A stretch of DNA of 64,000 nt from Glaciecola sp965660625. Lineage in GTDB: Bacteria; Pseudomonadota; Gammaproteobacteria; Enterobacterales; Alteromonadaceae. Location of the stretch: the NCBI GenBank assembly GCA_965660625.1, contig CBFIAR010000003.1:62001-126000 (forward strand), given 5' to 3'. Numbering within the stretch: position 1 is the first letter of the stretch; each line of letters opens with the position of its first letter. This document shows, one piece after another, positions 35,508-44,989 of this stretch. A program made the translations under genes and the position numbers. The notes beneath the pieces are model-generated. The model was not told the DNA's origin. It made no database searches and saw only the letters and a program-made list of their open reading frames with translations.

Positions 35508-36479
35508 TTAGTGGTTTCTATTAACCGATAAATCAGCTAAACCCATTAAGGCTTCTTTAAATTTGCTGTCTGGGATAATGTGTAATGCATCTTTCGCTTT
35601 TTGCGCTTCAATTTCAGCACATTCTTGCGTGTAAGCTAATGACCCTGTGCTTTGCATCACTTTTAATATGTGCCCAAAATGAGGCATGCCGTTCGCATTT
35701 TCAATGGCATCTCGTATGAGTTTTGCATCATCTTTACCGCAATGCCACATGGCATGTAGGAGTGGCAAAGTCGGTTTGCCCTCAGCCAAATCGTCCCCGG
35801 CATTCTTACCCATGTCATCCGCTTCAGCAGTATAGTCGAGGACATCATCGATAAGTTGAAAAGCGGTACCTAGATGCTTCCCATAAGCCTGCATAGCAGA
35901 TTCAATGGCACTACTTTGATCAGTTAATATGGCAGCAAGCTGAGTTGCTGCCTCAAATAATCGAGCAGTTTTGCTGTATATGACCTCTAGGTAGCTTGCT
36001 TCAGTGGTATCGGGGTCATTGCAATTCATTAATTGCATAACTTCACCTTGCGCAATTCTATTGGTTGCGTCAGATAAAATATCCATCACTTTCATGCGTT
36101 TCAAACTAACCATCATTTGAAAAGCGCGTGAGTATAAAAAGTCACCCACTAATACACTCGCTTGATTACCAAAAACCGCGTTAGCAGTTTCTCGCCCGCG
36201 TCGCATTGTCGACTCGTCGACAACATCGTCGTGCAGGAGAGTCGCCGTGTGAATAAACTCAATGATGGCAGCTAGCGTATGATGCTCTTCGTTCTTTACA
36301 CCAAGCGCACGAGCAGCTAACACAGTTAACAAGGGGCGTAAGCGCTTGCCACCGCTGTTAACGATATAAAAACCAAGCTGGTTAATCAGGGCAACGTCTG
36401 AATCAACTTGCGTTTGTATTAGTTTATTCACTGCCTGCATGTCTGCTGCAGAAAGTGTTTGAATACTTTCTAAATTCAT
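35508..36479 (-). CDS. ispB: Octaprenyl diphosphate synthase
   Basis: Builds the octaprenyl side chain of ubiquinone and menaquinone from FPP and IPP. The 323 residues carry both trans-prenyltransferase aspartate motifs: LLHDDVVDESTMRRG near 83 and FQLIDDVLDYT near 210. GGKRLRPLLTVLAAR lies near 44. It is divergent from rplU, the conserved ispB||rplU-rpmA order. Chain length eight is inferred from homology to IspB. Confidence 0.95.
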   Translation of the reverse strand: MNLESIQTLSAADMQAVNKLIQTQVDSDVALINQLGFYIVNSGGKRLRPLLTVLAARALGVKNEEHHTLAAIIEFIHTATLLHDDVVDESTMRRGRETANAVFGNQASVLVGDFLYSRAFQMMVSLKRMKVMDILSDATNRIAQGEVMQLMNCNDPDTTEASYLEVIYSKTARLFEAATQLAAILTDQSSAIESAMQAYGKHLGTAFQLIDDVLDYTAEADDMGKNAGDDLAEGKPTLPLLHAMWHCGKDDAKLIRDAIENANGMPHFGHILKVMQSTGSLAYTQECAEIEAQKAKDALHIIPDSKFKEALMGLADLSVNRNH

Positions 36480-36647
36480 ATTGAACTCGGTGATGCCCTG
36501 TAATAAAGCGATATAATTAATGCGCGTTATTGTACATTAATCTATAATGCAGTGCACAAATGAGATGCAAATAAGCCGCATTAAACGTGTTTTCTGGGGC
36601 CTTTTAAAACTAATTGAAGTATGTCCAAATAAAATTCAGTTTTATGC

Positions 36648-36676
36648 TTGATAGATTACAATCCATAACGTACAAT
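36648..36676 (+). promoter_or_regulatory. Sigma70 promoter of rplU-rpmA
   Basis: TTGATA (36648-36653), a 17-nt spacer and TACAAT (36671-36676), followed by a GC-rich discriminator (TCGCGCCC). The transcript would start near 36683, about 47 nt before the rplU ATG. Confidence 0.75.
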
Positions 36677-36729
36677 TCGCGCCCTGTTTTTTGAATAAAA
36701 GCGCTTGTATGCGCAGAGCGGAGAAATAT

Positions 36730-37041
36730 ATGTACGCGGTTTTCCAAAGTGGTGGTAAACAACACCGTGTGGCCGAAGGTCAAACCGTTCGTCTTGAGAA
36801 GATTGAAGTGGCTCCTGGTGAGTCAATTGAATTCGATAATATCTTGATGATCAGCAATGGCGAAGACGTAAAAATCGGAACGCCTTATGTTGCTGGTGGT
36901 AAAGTTACAGCTGAGATCGTTACTCACGGTCGTGGCGAAAAAATCAAAGTAGTTAAGTTCCGTCGACGTAAGCATAGTCGCAAGCAGATGGGACATCGCC
37001 AGTGGTTCACAGAAGTGAAAATCACTGCAATCAACGCATAA
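36730..37041 (+). CDS. rplU: 50S ribosomal protein L21
   Basis: A 103-residue 23S rRNA-binding protein starting MYAVFQSGGKQHRVAEGQ, with the family C-terminus KFRRRKHSRKQMGHRQ. The ATG at 36730 has GGAG 6-7 nt upstream. An in-frame ATT/TTG region upstream would add residues not found in L21. It is followed 15 nt later by rpmA. Confidence 0.98.
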   Translation: MYAVFQSGGKQHRVAEGQTVRLEKIEVAPGESIEFDNILMISNGEDVKIGTPYVAGGKVTAEIVTHGRGEKIKVVKFRRRKHSRKQMGHRQWFTEVKITAINA

Positions 37042-37056
37042 TAGGAGCGCTAACTC

Positions 37057-37314
37057 ATGGCACATAAAAAGGCTGGTGGTAGTACCAAAAACGGTCGCGA
37101 TTCAGAAAGTAAACGTCTTGGCGTTAAGCGCTACGGCGGTCAATCTGTATTAGCAGGTAATATCATTGTTCGCCAGCGTGGAACTAAATTCCATCCTGGA
37201 GACAACATGGGTATTGGTAAAGACCATACTCTATTCGCTTTGTCAGCGGGTAAAGTACAGTTCGACATCAAAGGCCCAAAAAACCGCAGATTCGTCAGCA
37301 TTATCGCTGAGTAA
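37057..37314 (+). CDS. rpmA: 50S ribosomal protein L27
   Basis: 85 residues starting MAHKKAGGSTKNGRDSESKR, whose N-terminal tail reaches the peptidyl transferase centre. The protein begins directly with AHKKAGG and lacks the cleavable Firmicutes extension. It is cotranscribed with rplU, with an AGGAG site upstream. Confidence 0.98.
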   Translation: MAHKKAGGSTKNGRDSESKRLGVKRYGGQSVLAGNIIVRQRGTKFHPGDNMGIGKDHTLFALSAGKVQFDIKGPKNRRFVSIIAE

Positions 37315-37334
37315 CTCGGTCTACAGCATAACGG

Positions 37335-37360
37335 AAACCCCGCTATCAGCGGGGTTTTTT
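37335..37360 (+). terminator. Intrinsic terminator after rpmA
   Basis: A perfect 10-bp stem AAACCCCGCT/AGCGGGGTTT with loop ATC, continuing into a T-run. It separates rplU-rpmA from obgE. Confidence 0.92.
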
Positions 37361-37601
37361 GTGTGTTGCTTTTTTATGGATGGTTTGCATACACAGGCTC
37401 TGAGGCTTTACTTTTCAGCAATGTGTTGACCATTTTATTTAACAGAGCCGACTGTAAAGATCTGAATTGTTTAGAGTTTAAAACGGGTTTAAAGTCCAGT
37501 TACCACTTGAGCAAAAACTGCTATACTTAGTACGTAATTTCGTATGAAGGCAATGTATTGAACATGCTGACATGCACCAACCACAGGTTTAGAGAAAAGA
37601 T

Positions 37602-38777
37602 ATGAAGTTTGTTGATGAAGCAGAAATACGCGTAGAAGCTGGTGACGGTGGGAACGGCGTTATTGGATTCAGACGCGAGAAATACATACCTAAAGGCGGG
37701 CCCGATGGTGGTGACGGTGGGGATGGCGGTAGCGTTTATCTTGAAGCCAACGAAAACTTAAATACCCTAATTGATTATCGTTTTGAACGCTTTCATCGTG
37801 CCCAGCGCGGTACCAATGGACAAGGTGCTGATTGTACCGGGCGCGGTGGTGAAGACCTAATATTGCCAGTGCCAGTTGGTACACGTGCAACAGACACCGA
37901 GACTGGTGAGCTTTTAGGTGATTTGGTCAAACACGGTCAGCGCATGAAAGTCGCGCAAGGAGGTTATCACGGTTTAGGTAACGCTCGATTCAAGAGCAGC
38001 ACGAACAGAGCGCCATACATTAAATCAAATGGCACACCAGGCGAAATACGCAAACTTTCTTTGGAGCTTATGTTGCTTGCGGACGTTGGTATGTTGGGCA
38101 TGCCCAATGCTGGAAAGTCGACCTTTATTCGCTCAGTTTCTGCCGCTACACCCAAAGTCGCTGACTACCCATTTACCACCCTGGTTCCTAACTTAGGTGT
38201 TGTTCGTCTTGATACGCAGGCAAGTTTTGTCATTGCCGACATTCCAGGTTTGATTGAAGGTGCTTCAGACGGTGCTGGTCTAGGTATCCAATTCTTGCGA
38301 CATCTTGAGCGCTGTAGAGTATTAATTCATTTAGTCGATATCATGCCTGTGGACGGCTCAGATCCTGTCGAAAATGTGTTAACCATTGACAACGAACTTG
38401 ACAAATATAGCCCAAAGCTAGCTGCAAAACCGCGCTGGTTGGTGTTTAACAAAATCGATTTAATGTTGGAAGACGAAGCGGATGCGTTGTGTGCTGACAT
38501 TGCTTCTCGACTCGGTTGGGAAGCAGACTACTATAAAATTTCTGCCTTCCAAAAGCTGAATGTCGACTTACTTTGCCAAGACATTATGGAATTTATTGAC
38601 TCTCTTCCTCCTGAAGAAGAAATGTTTAACAAAGAAGAAGAAACCGCGTTTAAGTGGGATACCTATCACGAGCAAGTCATTGCTGAGCATCAAAATGATG
38701 ATGCACCTGATGATGACTACGATGATGATGATTGGGATGATGACGATTACGACGTTGAGGTTATTTACCAAAAATGA
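37602..38777 (+). CDS. obgE: GTPase Obg/CgtA
   Basis: An essential GTPase in 50S assembly and stress control. The 391 residues are the glycine-rich Obg fold (1-158, with GGDGGNGVIGFRREKYIPKG split over residues 14-35), the G domain (P-loop GMPNAGKSTFIRSVS near 166, DIPGLIEGASDGAGLG near 213, NKID near 283) and a strongly acidic Asp-rich C-terminus (about 365-385). The last base pairs overlap the folA ATG (ATGA), so translation is coupled. Confidence 0.97.
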   Translation: MKFVDEAEIRVEAGDGGNGVIGFRREKYIPKGGPDGGDGGDGGSVYLEANENLNTLIDYRFERFHRAQRGTNGQGADCTGRGGEDLILPVPVGTRATDTETGELLGDLVKHGQRMKVAQGGYHGLGNARFKSSTNRAPYIKSNGTPGEIRKLSLELMLLADVGMLGMPNAGKSTFIRSVSAATPKVADYPFTTLVPNLGVVRLDTQASFVIADIPGLIEGASDGAGLGIQFLRHLERCRVLIHLVDIMPVDGSDPVENVLTIDNELDKYSPKLAAKPRWLVFNKIDLMLEDEADALCADIASRLGWEADYYKISAFQKLNVDLLCQDIMEFIDSLPPEEEMFNKEEETAFKWDTYHEQVIAEHQNDDAPDDDYDDDDWDDDDYDVEVIYQK

Positions 38778-39259
38778 TTTCAATGATTGCCGCCATGGCG
38801 AATGATCGCATAATTGGTGCTGACAATGACATGCCGTGGCACTTACCTGCTGATTTAAAGCACTTTAAGGCCACCACTATGGGCAAGCCTGTGCTAATGG
38901 GTAGAAGAACATATGAGTCGATTGGAAAGGCGCTTCCCGGTCGGCCAAATATTGTTATTACTACCAACACGTCGTACTCACTTGATGATGCAACAGTTGT
39001 TAATTCTATCGAAGCAGCCATGCTTGAGGCTGCTGCTTTTGATGAAGTTATGATCATTGGTGGAGGGAGTATTTATCAGTCGATGCTTTCACAAGCACAG
39101 CGACTTTATCTGACCTTCATCGATTTAAACGTTGATGGCGATACGCAATTCCCAGATTACGAGTCACAAGATAACTGGCGGGAACTTGTTCGCGAGACTC
39201 ATCAAAAAGATGATAAAAACCCATACAATTATACTTTTGTTACGCTCGAGCGTGTATAA
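38774..39259 (+). CDS. folA: Dihydrofolate reductase
   Basis: NADPH-dependent reduction of dihydrofolate. The 161 residues contain MISMIAAMANDRIIGADNDMPWHLPADLKHF (the Met20 loop and catalytic Asp, here split in description), then GRRTYESIGKALPGRPNIV near 43 and VMIIGGGSIYQ near 95. The start overlaps the obgE stop by 4 nt. No separate promoter is obvious. Confidence 0.95.
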   Translation: MISMIAAMANDRIIGADNDMPWHLPADLKHFKATTMGKPVLMGRRTYESIGKALPGRPNIVITTNTSYSLDDATVVNSIEAAMLEAAAFDEVMIIGGGSIYQSMLSQAQRLYLTFIDLNVDGDTQFPDYESQDNWRELVRETHQKDDKNPYNYTFVTLERV

Positions 39260-39326
39260 TTTTTTGAGTAGCACACCAGTAACGCATGCGCCACCCGCAG
39301 CAGCTTCGTTCATTTTTTTGAAACAA

Positions 39327-40241
39327 TCATCCTTCATAAGCAAATAATGATGCTATATCGAGACCATCGTGACGCATAATTTCTTTCAAGCGCTTCAAAG
39401 CTTCAACCTGTATTTGCCGCACCCGCTCTCTCGTCAAGCCTATTTCTACACCCACATCTTCCAGTGTAGCGGGCTCGTGGCCTAATAAACCGAATCTTCT
39501 TGCGAGTACTTCTCTTTGTTTTGGGTTAAGCTCTTGCAACCATCTGATAATGTTAAGTTTCATGTCATTGGTTTGCAGTTGATTTTCTGGCCCTGTACCT
39601 TGCTCATCTGCAATGATATCAAGCAACGCTTTGTTCTCTTCATCTCCGCCAATATGGGTATCAACAGAATTGACGCGCTCGTTTAACTTAAGCATTTTTT
39701 GAACACTGGTAATTGGCTCACCGGTTGCCTCAGCAATTTCTTCAGCAGTGGGCTCATGATCAAGCTCTTGCGAGAGCTTTCGCGCTGTTCGTAAATAAAG
39801 ATTGAGTTCTTTTACGATATGAATGGGTAAGCGTATCGTTCTTGTTTGATTCATTAACGCACGTTCAATGGTTTGTCGTATCCACCAAGTGGCGTACGTT
39901 GAAAAACGAAAACCACGCTCTGGATCAAACTTTTCAACGGCACGAATGAGACCTATGTTGCCCTCTTCAATTAAATCCAGGAGTGCTAAGCCCCTGTTAT
40001 TATAGCGGCGAGCAATTTTAACAACGAGACGAAGATTACTCACGATCATTCGTTCACGAGCTTTCTCATTACCTTTCAACGCTTCACGCGAGAACATGAC
40101 TTCTTCTTCTGCGGTTAGGAGAGGAGAGAAGCCAATTTCGCCTAAATACATTTGAGTAGCGTCTAGCTGCTTAGTACTTATATCTTCAGCATCTATGCTT
40201 GTCTTATGTTTTTTTGTGTTGCCAATGAATTCTATGGACAT
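39327..40241 (-). CDS. rpoS: RNA polymerase sigma factor RpoS
   Basis: The general stress and stationary-phase sigma factor. The 304 residues carry region 1.2 (DATQMYLGEIGFSPLLTAEEE), region 2 (RMIVSNLRLVVKIARRY; DLIEEGNIGLIRAVEKFD; RGFRFSTYATWWIRQTIERA), region 3 and region 4 (LARRFGLLGHEPATLEDVG; LTRERVRQIQVEALKRL). It is shorter at the N-terminus than E. coli RpoS (330 aa). The nlpD-rpoS order is conserved; in E. coli the main rpoS promoter lies inside nlpD. Confidence 0.97.
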   Translation of the reverse strand: MSIEFIGNTKKHKTSIDAEDISTKQLDATQMYLGEIGFSPLLTAEEEVMFSREALKGNEKARERMIVSNLRLVVKIARRYNNRGLALLDLIEEGNIGLIRAVEKFDPERGFRFSTYATWWIRQTIERALMNQTRTIRLPIHIVKELNLYLRTARKLSQELDHEPTAEEIAEATGEPITSVQKMLKLNERVNSVDTHIGGDEENKALLDIIADEQGTGPENQLQTNDMKLNIIRWLQELNPKQREVLARRFGLLGHEPATLEDVGVEIGLTRERVRQIQVEALKRLKEIMRHDGLDIASLFAYEG

Positions 40242-40324
40242 TGAGTATCACCTATTAGCTTTTTTGCGTTAATTCAGTGATATGCTGGAAAACAGATCCG
40301 ATGAAGGATAAGCCCATTAGGTAT

Positions 40325-41173
40325 TTAATCTTTGGGTAAGAAACTGAGGGGATCGAGCGACTTCCCTTTGCGCCGAATTTCAAAATGTAGCATAACTTCG
40401 CTAGAGCCAGTGCGTCCCATGGTTGCAATCTTTTGTCCTTGTTTAACATAACTTTGTTCACCAACTAAGATCGTATCGTTGTGCGCGTATGCGCTTAATA
40501 AGTTATTATCATGTTTGATAATAACTAGATTTCCATATCCTTTTAGCGCGTTACCAGCATAAACCACTTTGCCATTTGCTGCTGCAAATATTGGGGAATA
40601 CAAATCACCTTTTATATCAACCCCACGATTAGTGCCATCACTGCCAACGACTGCTGAAGTTGACTTACCTGATGCAGGCCAAATCCAATCAACGCGCAAG
40701 TCAAGCTTATTCGATTTTTCGGTTTTATGTTTTGATATTTGCCGATGGATTTTTTTTTCATTTCTACCATACGCGTGTGGTTTCGATGGGTCAACTACAA
40801 CTTTAGTCGATAAAACTGGGTTTTCTTTTAGCCCTTTGTTTTCAGTATAATTATTTATAGTGGTAGCGGAAGTTAAGGTTAATGTTTGGCCCGGAAAGAT
40901 GTTGTAGGGTGGGCGTATATTATTAAGTTCGGCGATATCTCTGTAATCATTACCACTGTAAAATGCGACTGCAAATAGCGTGTCGCCTTTCTGCACTGTA
41001 TAGGTTTCACCCTCTATTTCCGTCAGGATATTTTGCTGTGCAATTATGGTATTTAACGAAATAACGGGCGCAGGGTTTGACCGTCCGCTGCAGGAAAAAA
41101 TAAGGATAAAACATAAGGTTGCGGCCAACATTTTTATAATAAACAATAGCTTATATTTGACCGAGCAAAACAT
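40325..41173 (-). CDS. nlpD: LysM/M23 lipoprotein NlpD
   Basis: An outer-membrane lipoprotein that activates the amidase AmiC at division. The 282 residues comprise a lipoprotein signal ending LIFSC|SG near residue 29, a LysM domain YTVQKGDTLFAVAFYSGNDY near 57, and a C-terminal M23 domain from GVDIKGD to HFEIRRKGKSLDPLSFL. The first zinc His position reads NRGVDI, the degenerate form seen in activator NlpD/EnvC proteins rather than in active peptidases. It lies 83 nt upstream of rpoS. Confidence 0.94.
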   Translation of the reverse strand: MFCSVKYKLLFIIKMLAATLCFILIFSCSGRSNPAPVISLNTIIAQQNILTEIEGETYTVQKGDTLFAVAFYSGNDYRDIAELNNIRPPYNIFPGQTLTLTSATTINNYTENKGLKENPVLSTKVVVDPSKPHAYGRNEKKIHRQISKHKTEKSNKLDLRVDWIWPASGKSTSAVVGSDGTNRGVDIKGDLYSPIFAAANGKVVYAGNALKGYGNLVIIKHDNNLLSAYAHNDTILVGEQSYVKQGQKIATMGRTGSSEVMLHFEIRRKGKSLDPLSFLPKD

Positions 41174-41180
41174 GTTTTTA

Positions 41181-41759
41181 TTACCTAAATATCAAATAGA
41201 CCAGAATCGCGGCCGCGACAGTGCTCCAGCCGATTATTTCTATATATTTTCTTAGTTTTGCTTCCATCATCTGGCCACCGTATTTCATTAGCGCCGCGAC
41301 TAGAAAGAAGCGCAAGCCTCTACCGATCGTTGAAGCAACGATAAAAGGCAATAAGGCCATCTGCAGGAAGCCTGCACTGATAGTGAATACTTTGTATGGA
41401 ATTGGAGAGAATCCGGCTAAAAATATTACCCACACACCATATTCCTCAAACCAAAGCGTGGCCTGGCTTAGTTTATTTTGGTAGCCCATTTCTACTACTA
41501 AGGGCTGAATAAACGATTCGAATGCGAAATAACCTAAAACATATCCTAGAACACCGCCAATAACCGAGGATACTGTTGTGATCAAGGCGAAGCGCCAGGC
41601 TTTTTCAGGCTGACTCAAGGCCATGGGCGCTAGCATCACATCTGGTGGAACAGGAAAAAACATGGACTCAGAGCAGCTCAGTCCTGCCAGATACTTTTCG
41701 GCATCCTTATGTTGCGCCCATTTTAGGCAAAGCGTGTAGAGGGTATCAAATATTCTCAC
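41181..41759 (-). CDS. yqaA: YqaA family membrane protein (DedA/SNARE-associated type)
   Basis: A 192-residue inner-membrane protein with a VTT/DedA-like core (SESMFFPVPPDVMLAPMAL near 30; FLAGFSPIPYKVFTISAGF near 115). About five hydrophobic segments. DedA relatives are linked to lipid flipping and envelope stress; the substrate is unknown here. The start is GTG, overlapping the pcm TGA (GTGA). It lies between pcm and nlpD, as in other Alteromonadales. Confidence 0.82.
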   Translation of the reverse strand: MRIFDTLYTLCLKWAQHKDAEKYLAGLSCSESMFFPVPPDVMLAPMALSQPEKAWRFALITTVSSVIGGVLGYVLGYFAFESFIQPLVVEMGYQNKLSQATLWFEEYGVWVIFLAGFSPIPYKVFTISAGFLQMALLPFIVASTIGRGLRFFLVAALMKYGGQMMEAKLRKYIEIIGWSTVAAAILVYLIFR

Positions 41760-42394
41760 AGTAAATCACCTGCCACTAGCGGCACGAATCGAACAGACTC
41801 AATGGTCTTTTCGATGAATTCTTCACCTTGTCGATCAATACATTTCAAGCTTTGCTGTTCGTCGCCGACCGGAATAATTAAGCGGCCACCATCGTTTAGT
41901 TGGTCCAGCAATGCCTGTGGTAATTGCGCAGCGGCTGCAGTTACAATAATCCCGTCGAAGGGTGCTTTACTTTGCCAACCCTGCCAACCGTCACCATGCT
42001 TCATGGAAATATTATGGAAGTCGAGTTGATTCATACGCCGTTTGGCTTGAAACTGTAATGCCTTGATGCGTTCTACAGAATAGATGCGCTCAAAAATACC
42101 CGCTAAAATAGCCGTTTGATAACCAGAGCCTGTGCCAATTTCTAATATTTTTTTAGGAGGCACCGGTGCATTTAGCAATAACTCTGTCATTTTTGCCACA
42201 ATATACGGTTGCGATATAGTCTGCCCTTGACCAATAGGGAGGGCGGTATTTTGATAAGCTTTGTGCTTAAGCGCGTCCGGAATAAAAATTTCACGAGGTG
42301 TTTTTGCAATAGCATTTAAAACCCTATTGTCCATAACGCCTTCTTGTTCTAATAATTGCGCAAGCTGAAGGCCTTTGCGTGATGATATTGCCAT
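41756..42394 (-). CDS. pcm: Protein-L-isoaspartate O-methyltransferase
   Basis: Repairs isoaspartyl residues using SAM. About 212 aa from the ATG at 42394 (AGGA 6 nt upstream), starting MAISSRKGLQLAQLL. A start 13 codons upstream lacks a site. The SAM-binding motif EIGTGSGYQTAILAG lies near 85, then VERIKALQFQAKRR and DGWQGWQSKAPFDGIIVTAAA. It is coupled to yqaA. The surE gene that usually precedes pcm is absent. Confidence 0.95.
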   Translation of the reverse strand: MAISSRKGLQLAQLLEQEGVMDNRVLNAIAKTPREIFIPDALKHKAYQNTALPIGQGQTISQPYIVAKMTELLLNAPVPPKKILEIGTGSGYQTAILAGIFERIYSVERIKALQFQAKRRMNQLDFHNISMKHGDGWQGWQSKAPFDGIIVTAAAAQLPQALLDQLNDGGRLIIPVGDEQQSLKCIDRQGEEFIEKTIESVRFVPLVAGDLL

Positions 42395-42614
42395 TTCTAT
42401 TCCTACTTCATCGTTTCTTTGGTATGTAAGCAAACACTCATTTTACTTTCTCTCTCGCATGCCGTTGTGTTTTAACGTAATGGCATGACAGGCTAGTCAT
42501 TGTTAACTGCAGCGTCACAGTCCTTGTTTCTACTCATAGCTCGTCCAAATAAAAAACTCATTATCTAACAATATTGTCATGCCTATCAGTAAGCGTATTT
42601 GCTTCGCCATAAGT

Positions 42615-43745
42615 TTAAACATTTAATAGCTCTCTCACAATTGAAGTAGCAAAACAGCCGGCGGGAAGTGAAAACTGCATCTTGAGCGCATTATCTTCTA
42701 TTTGCCATGTGAAATCTTGTGGAATAATTCTAATGGCTCTTCTTTCTTGTTTTAAGCCTAATGCATTTAATGTTTGTATTATGTCAGGGAATTGCTCCGC
42801 CCGCGTGAGTTCTAATTTCTTGGCTGCTTTGCTTGTATGTAGCTTACCATCTCCCCAAAGTGGGGCAGTAATATTTATATCAAACTCAGCTAAGCGCTTC
42901 AGTATAATGGCTTGCTCAGCTTCATCTTCGAACACAAAAAAGCTGTTTGAACCACTGAGCTGCATTGCGTCACCGAGCAGCGCTTTATTAAAACGTTGCT
43001 GCTCTATGCGTTCATGAATAATCTCATTGAAAAACCAACTGCGCAATGCTGAAATCGCCATAGAGCGCTTGTTGCGGTTACGAATAACTTCGCCATTTAT
43101 TAGTTTTTCAGCTAAGGCAAGGTTACCGCCTTGGCGCAAATTTTGGGCGTTTGTTGCTGGTTCTGAGTGTGTTGGCTCCAGTGCGTTGGTTGAGATGCGT
43201 ATTTCACCGAAACGCTGGCTACCATAATAGTTGGGCGCCCCGTACTGTTTGATAAGTTCGAGTCTGTGCGTTAGTGCTTTGCTAAATGGTTCGGTGTCAA
43301 ACTCGGTATCATGGTCAATATTAGGTCTTAAATTGCGTAATATGAGCTCGAAACTATTGCCTTTGAGAACGCCGACCCGTAGTTTACGATCGTTACGTGT
43401 TACTTTTAGAATTTTTGCGCCGTCTAGTTTGAAGTCATCCCAATTAGGTTCTTTCTTGTTGGCGATATGCACTCCGAACCACTGTCGTGTGAGTGCAAAC
43501 TTATCTTTTCTACCTGCATACGTAATATCGCGCAGGTGAAGTTTACTGAACTTTGCCAATGACTCCGCCACGAATGCGGTATTCAAGTTAGTTTTTTCTA
43601 ACCATAGAAAAATATGCTCGCCCGCACCGCTTGGTTCAAAACCAAGTTGTTCCTCAACGATGAAATCCTGCATGTGTTGTTTGAGATCAGCGTAACCTAC
43701 AGCATTACCATACAATCGTGACCAGTGTGAAATAGATAGTGACAT
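42615..43745 (-). CDS. truD: tRNA pseudouridine synthase D
   Basis: Modifies U13 of tRNA-Glu. About 376 residues from the ATG at 43745 (MSLSISHWSRLYGNA). An upstream start at 43802 would run over ispF and is rejected. The catalytic Asp is in DITYAGRKDKFALTRQWFGV near 82, and the TRUD insertion domain has NYYGSQRFGEIRIS near 195. It starts 4 nt after the ispF stop, a tight operon. A 220-nt gap follows before pcm. Confidence 0.94.
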   Translation of the reverse strand: MSLSISHWSRLYGNAVGYADLKQHMQDFIVEEQLGFEPSGAGEHIFLWLEKTNLNTAFVAESLAKFSKLHLRDITYAGRKDKFALTRQWFGVHIANKKEPNWDDFKLDGAKILKVTRNDRKLRVGVLKGNSFELILRNLRPNIDHDTEFDTEPFSKALTHRLELIKQYGAPNYYGSQRFGEIRISTNALEPTHSEPATNAQNLRQGGNLALAEKLINGEVIRNRNKRSMAISALRSWFFNEIIHERIEQQRFNKALLGDAMQLSGSNSFFVFEDEAEQAIILKRLAEFDINITAPLWGDGKLHTSKAAKKLELTRAEQFPDIIQTLNALGLKQERRAIRIIPQDFTWQIEDNALKMQFSLPAGCFATSIVRELLNV

Positions 43746-43749
43746 TCGA

Positions 43750-44229
43750 TTACCTGCGCTGACACATGAGCACGACAGCGTGACAGGCGATGCCCTCTTC
43801 ACGTCCTACAAAGCCAAGCCCTTCGGTCGTTGTCGCCTTAATACTGATATCTTTTACGGACACCCCCATCGCATCCGAAACCGCTTCACGCATGAAGTTG
43901 ATATGCGGTGCCATTTTTGGCGCCTGAGCTTCAATTGTAATATCTGCGTTGCCTAATATATAGCCCAACTCTTGGATACGTTGATAAACTTGGCTGAGGA
44001 GCTCAAGACTACTGATGTTCTCGTAAGATTGATCGGTGTCCGGAAAATGATGACCAATATCACCCAAAGCCAATGAACCAAGCAGTGCATCGCATAGCGC
44101 ATGCACTGCTACGTCACCGTCGGAATGTGCAATCAAACCGCGTTCATGTGCAATACAAATACCACCAATCGTAATTGGACCCATTCCACCAAATTTGTGC
44201 ACATCGTAACCATGGCCTATACGGAACAT
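43750..44229 (-). CDS. ispF: 2-C-methyl-D-erythritol 2,4-cyclodiphosphate synthase
   Basis: The fifth step of the MEP isoprenoid pathway. The 159 residues start MFRIGHGYDVHKFGG (Asp-x-His zinc ligands). IAHSDGDVAVHALCDALLG near 33 gives a further His, and IKATTTEGLGFVGREEGIA lies near 131. It overlaps the ispD 3' end by 13 nt, the usual ispDF arrangement. Confidence 0.97.
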   Translation of the reverse strand: MFRIGHGYDVHKFGGMGPITIGGICIAHERGLIAHSDGDVAVHALCDALLGSLALGDIGHHFPDTDQSYENISSLELLSQVYQRIQELGYILGNADITIEAQAPKMAPHINFMREAVSDAMGVSVKDISIKATTTEGLGFVGREEGIACHAVVLMCQRR

Positions 44230-44987
44230 TCGTTGCCCTCCTGTTTATTATTTTTATTCGTATTTGAGGATATATTATTGCGTAAGTAAAACGCAGCTAG
44301 CGCGAGGTCGCTTGGTCGCGTTATTTTTATATTGGTGCTGCGCCCTTCAATAAGTTGAATGGTCGCTTTGGAATGCTCCATTGCTGAAGCTTCGTCGGTA
44401 ATTTTTATACCACTGACTTGTGCTAGTTGAATCGAATCAATTAACTTCTGAAGAGGAAAAAACTGAGGTGTTTGCGCTTGCCAAAGCTGGGTACGATCGA
44501 CCGTTTCGGCTATTTCAAATGTAGTGCTTTTCTGGGGCATCGCCGCTCTTTTAATCGTATCACTGACCGGAACCGCTAATATCGCACCATCGCAGGTATT
44601 TTCACTAGAAAATAGATCATCGAGTTCGGCGTGGGTCACACAAGGCCTAGCTGCATCATGCACTAAAACCCAGGGATTTTCTGTGCTTGCTACCTTATTT
44701 ACACAATGTTGCAAACCATTTAGAACTGAATCAACTCTTTCAGGACCACCGATAACGATGTCAATTAATGGGTTGTCTGCTATGTTTAGCGATGTAAATG
44801 TGCGGTCTTGTGGATGTAACACAACCACGACACGATGAATTTGCGGGTGAGACAGTAACGCGTCGAGCGTATGCTCGATAACAGTTCTATTCCCAATGGT
44901 AAGGTATTGTTTAGCGACTGTTGACTGCATTCTACTGCCAATGCCAGCGGCAGGAACAACGGCTATATATGTTTTTACTGGTGACAA
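44217..44987 (-). CDS. ispD: 2-C-methyl-D-erythritol 4-phosphate cytidylyltransferase
   Basis: Makes CDP-ME from MEP and CTP. The 256 aa contain VVPAAGIGSRMQSTVAKQYL near 9 (CTP loop), VLVHDAARPCVT near 107 and KITDEASAMEH near 200. The start is TTG at 44987, just 2 nt after the ftsB stop, with AAGAG inside ftsB as its ribosome site. About 20 C-terminal residues (NNISSNTNKNNKQEG) extend beyond E. coli IspD. Confidence 0.95.
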   Translation of the reverse strand: MSPVKTYIAVVPAAGIGSRMQSTVAKQYLTIGNRTVIEHTLDALLSHPQIHRVVVVLHPQDRTFTSLNIADNPLIDIVIGGPERVDSVLNGLQHCVNKVASTENPWVLVHDAARPCVTHAELDDLFSSENTCDGAILAVPVSDTIKRAAMPQKSTTFEIAETVDRTQLWQAQTPQFFPLQKLIDSIQLAQVSGIKITDEASAMEHSKATIQLIEGRSTNIKITRPSDLALAAFYLRNNISSNTNKNNKQEGNECSV

Positions 44988-44989
44988 AA

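Noticed and set aside
43746..43802. N-terminal extension of truD
   Set aside because: It would overlap ispF in another frame and is not part of the TruD family; the ATG at 43745 gives the usual start.
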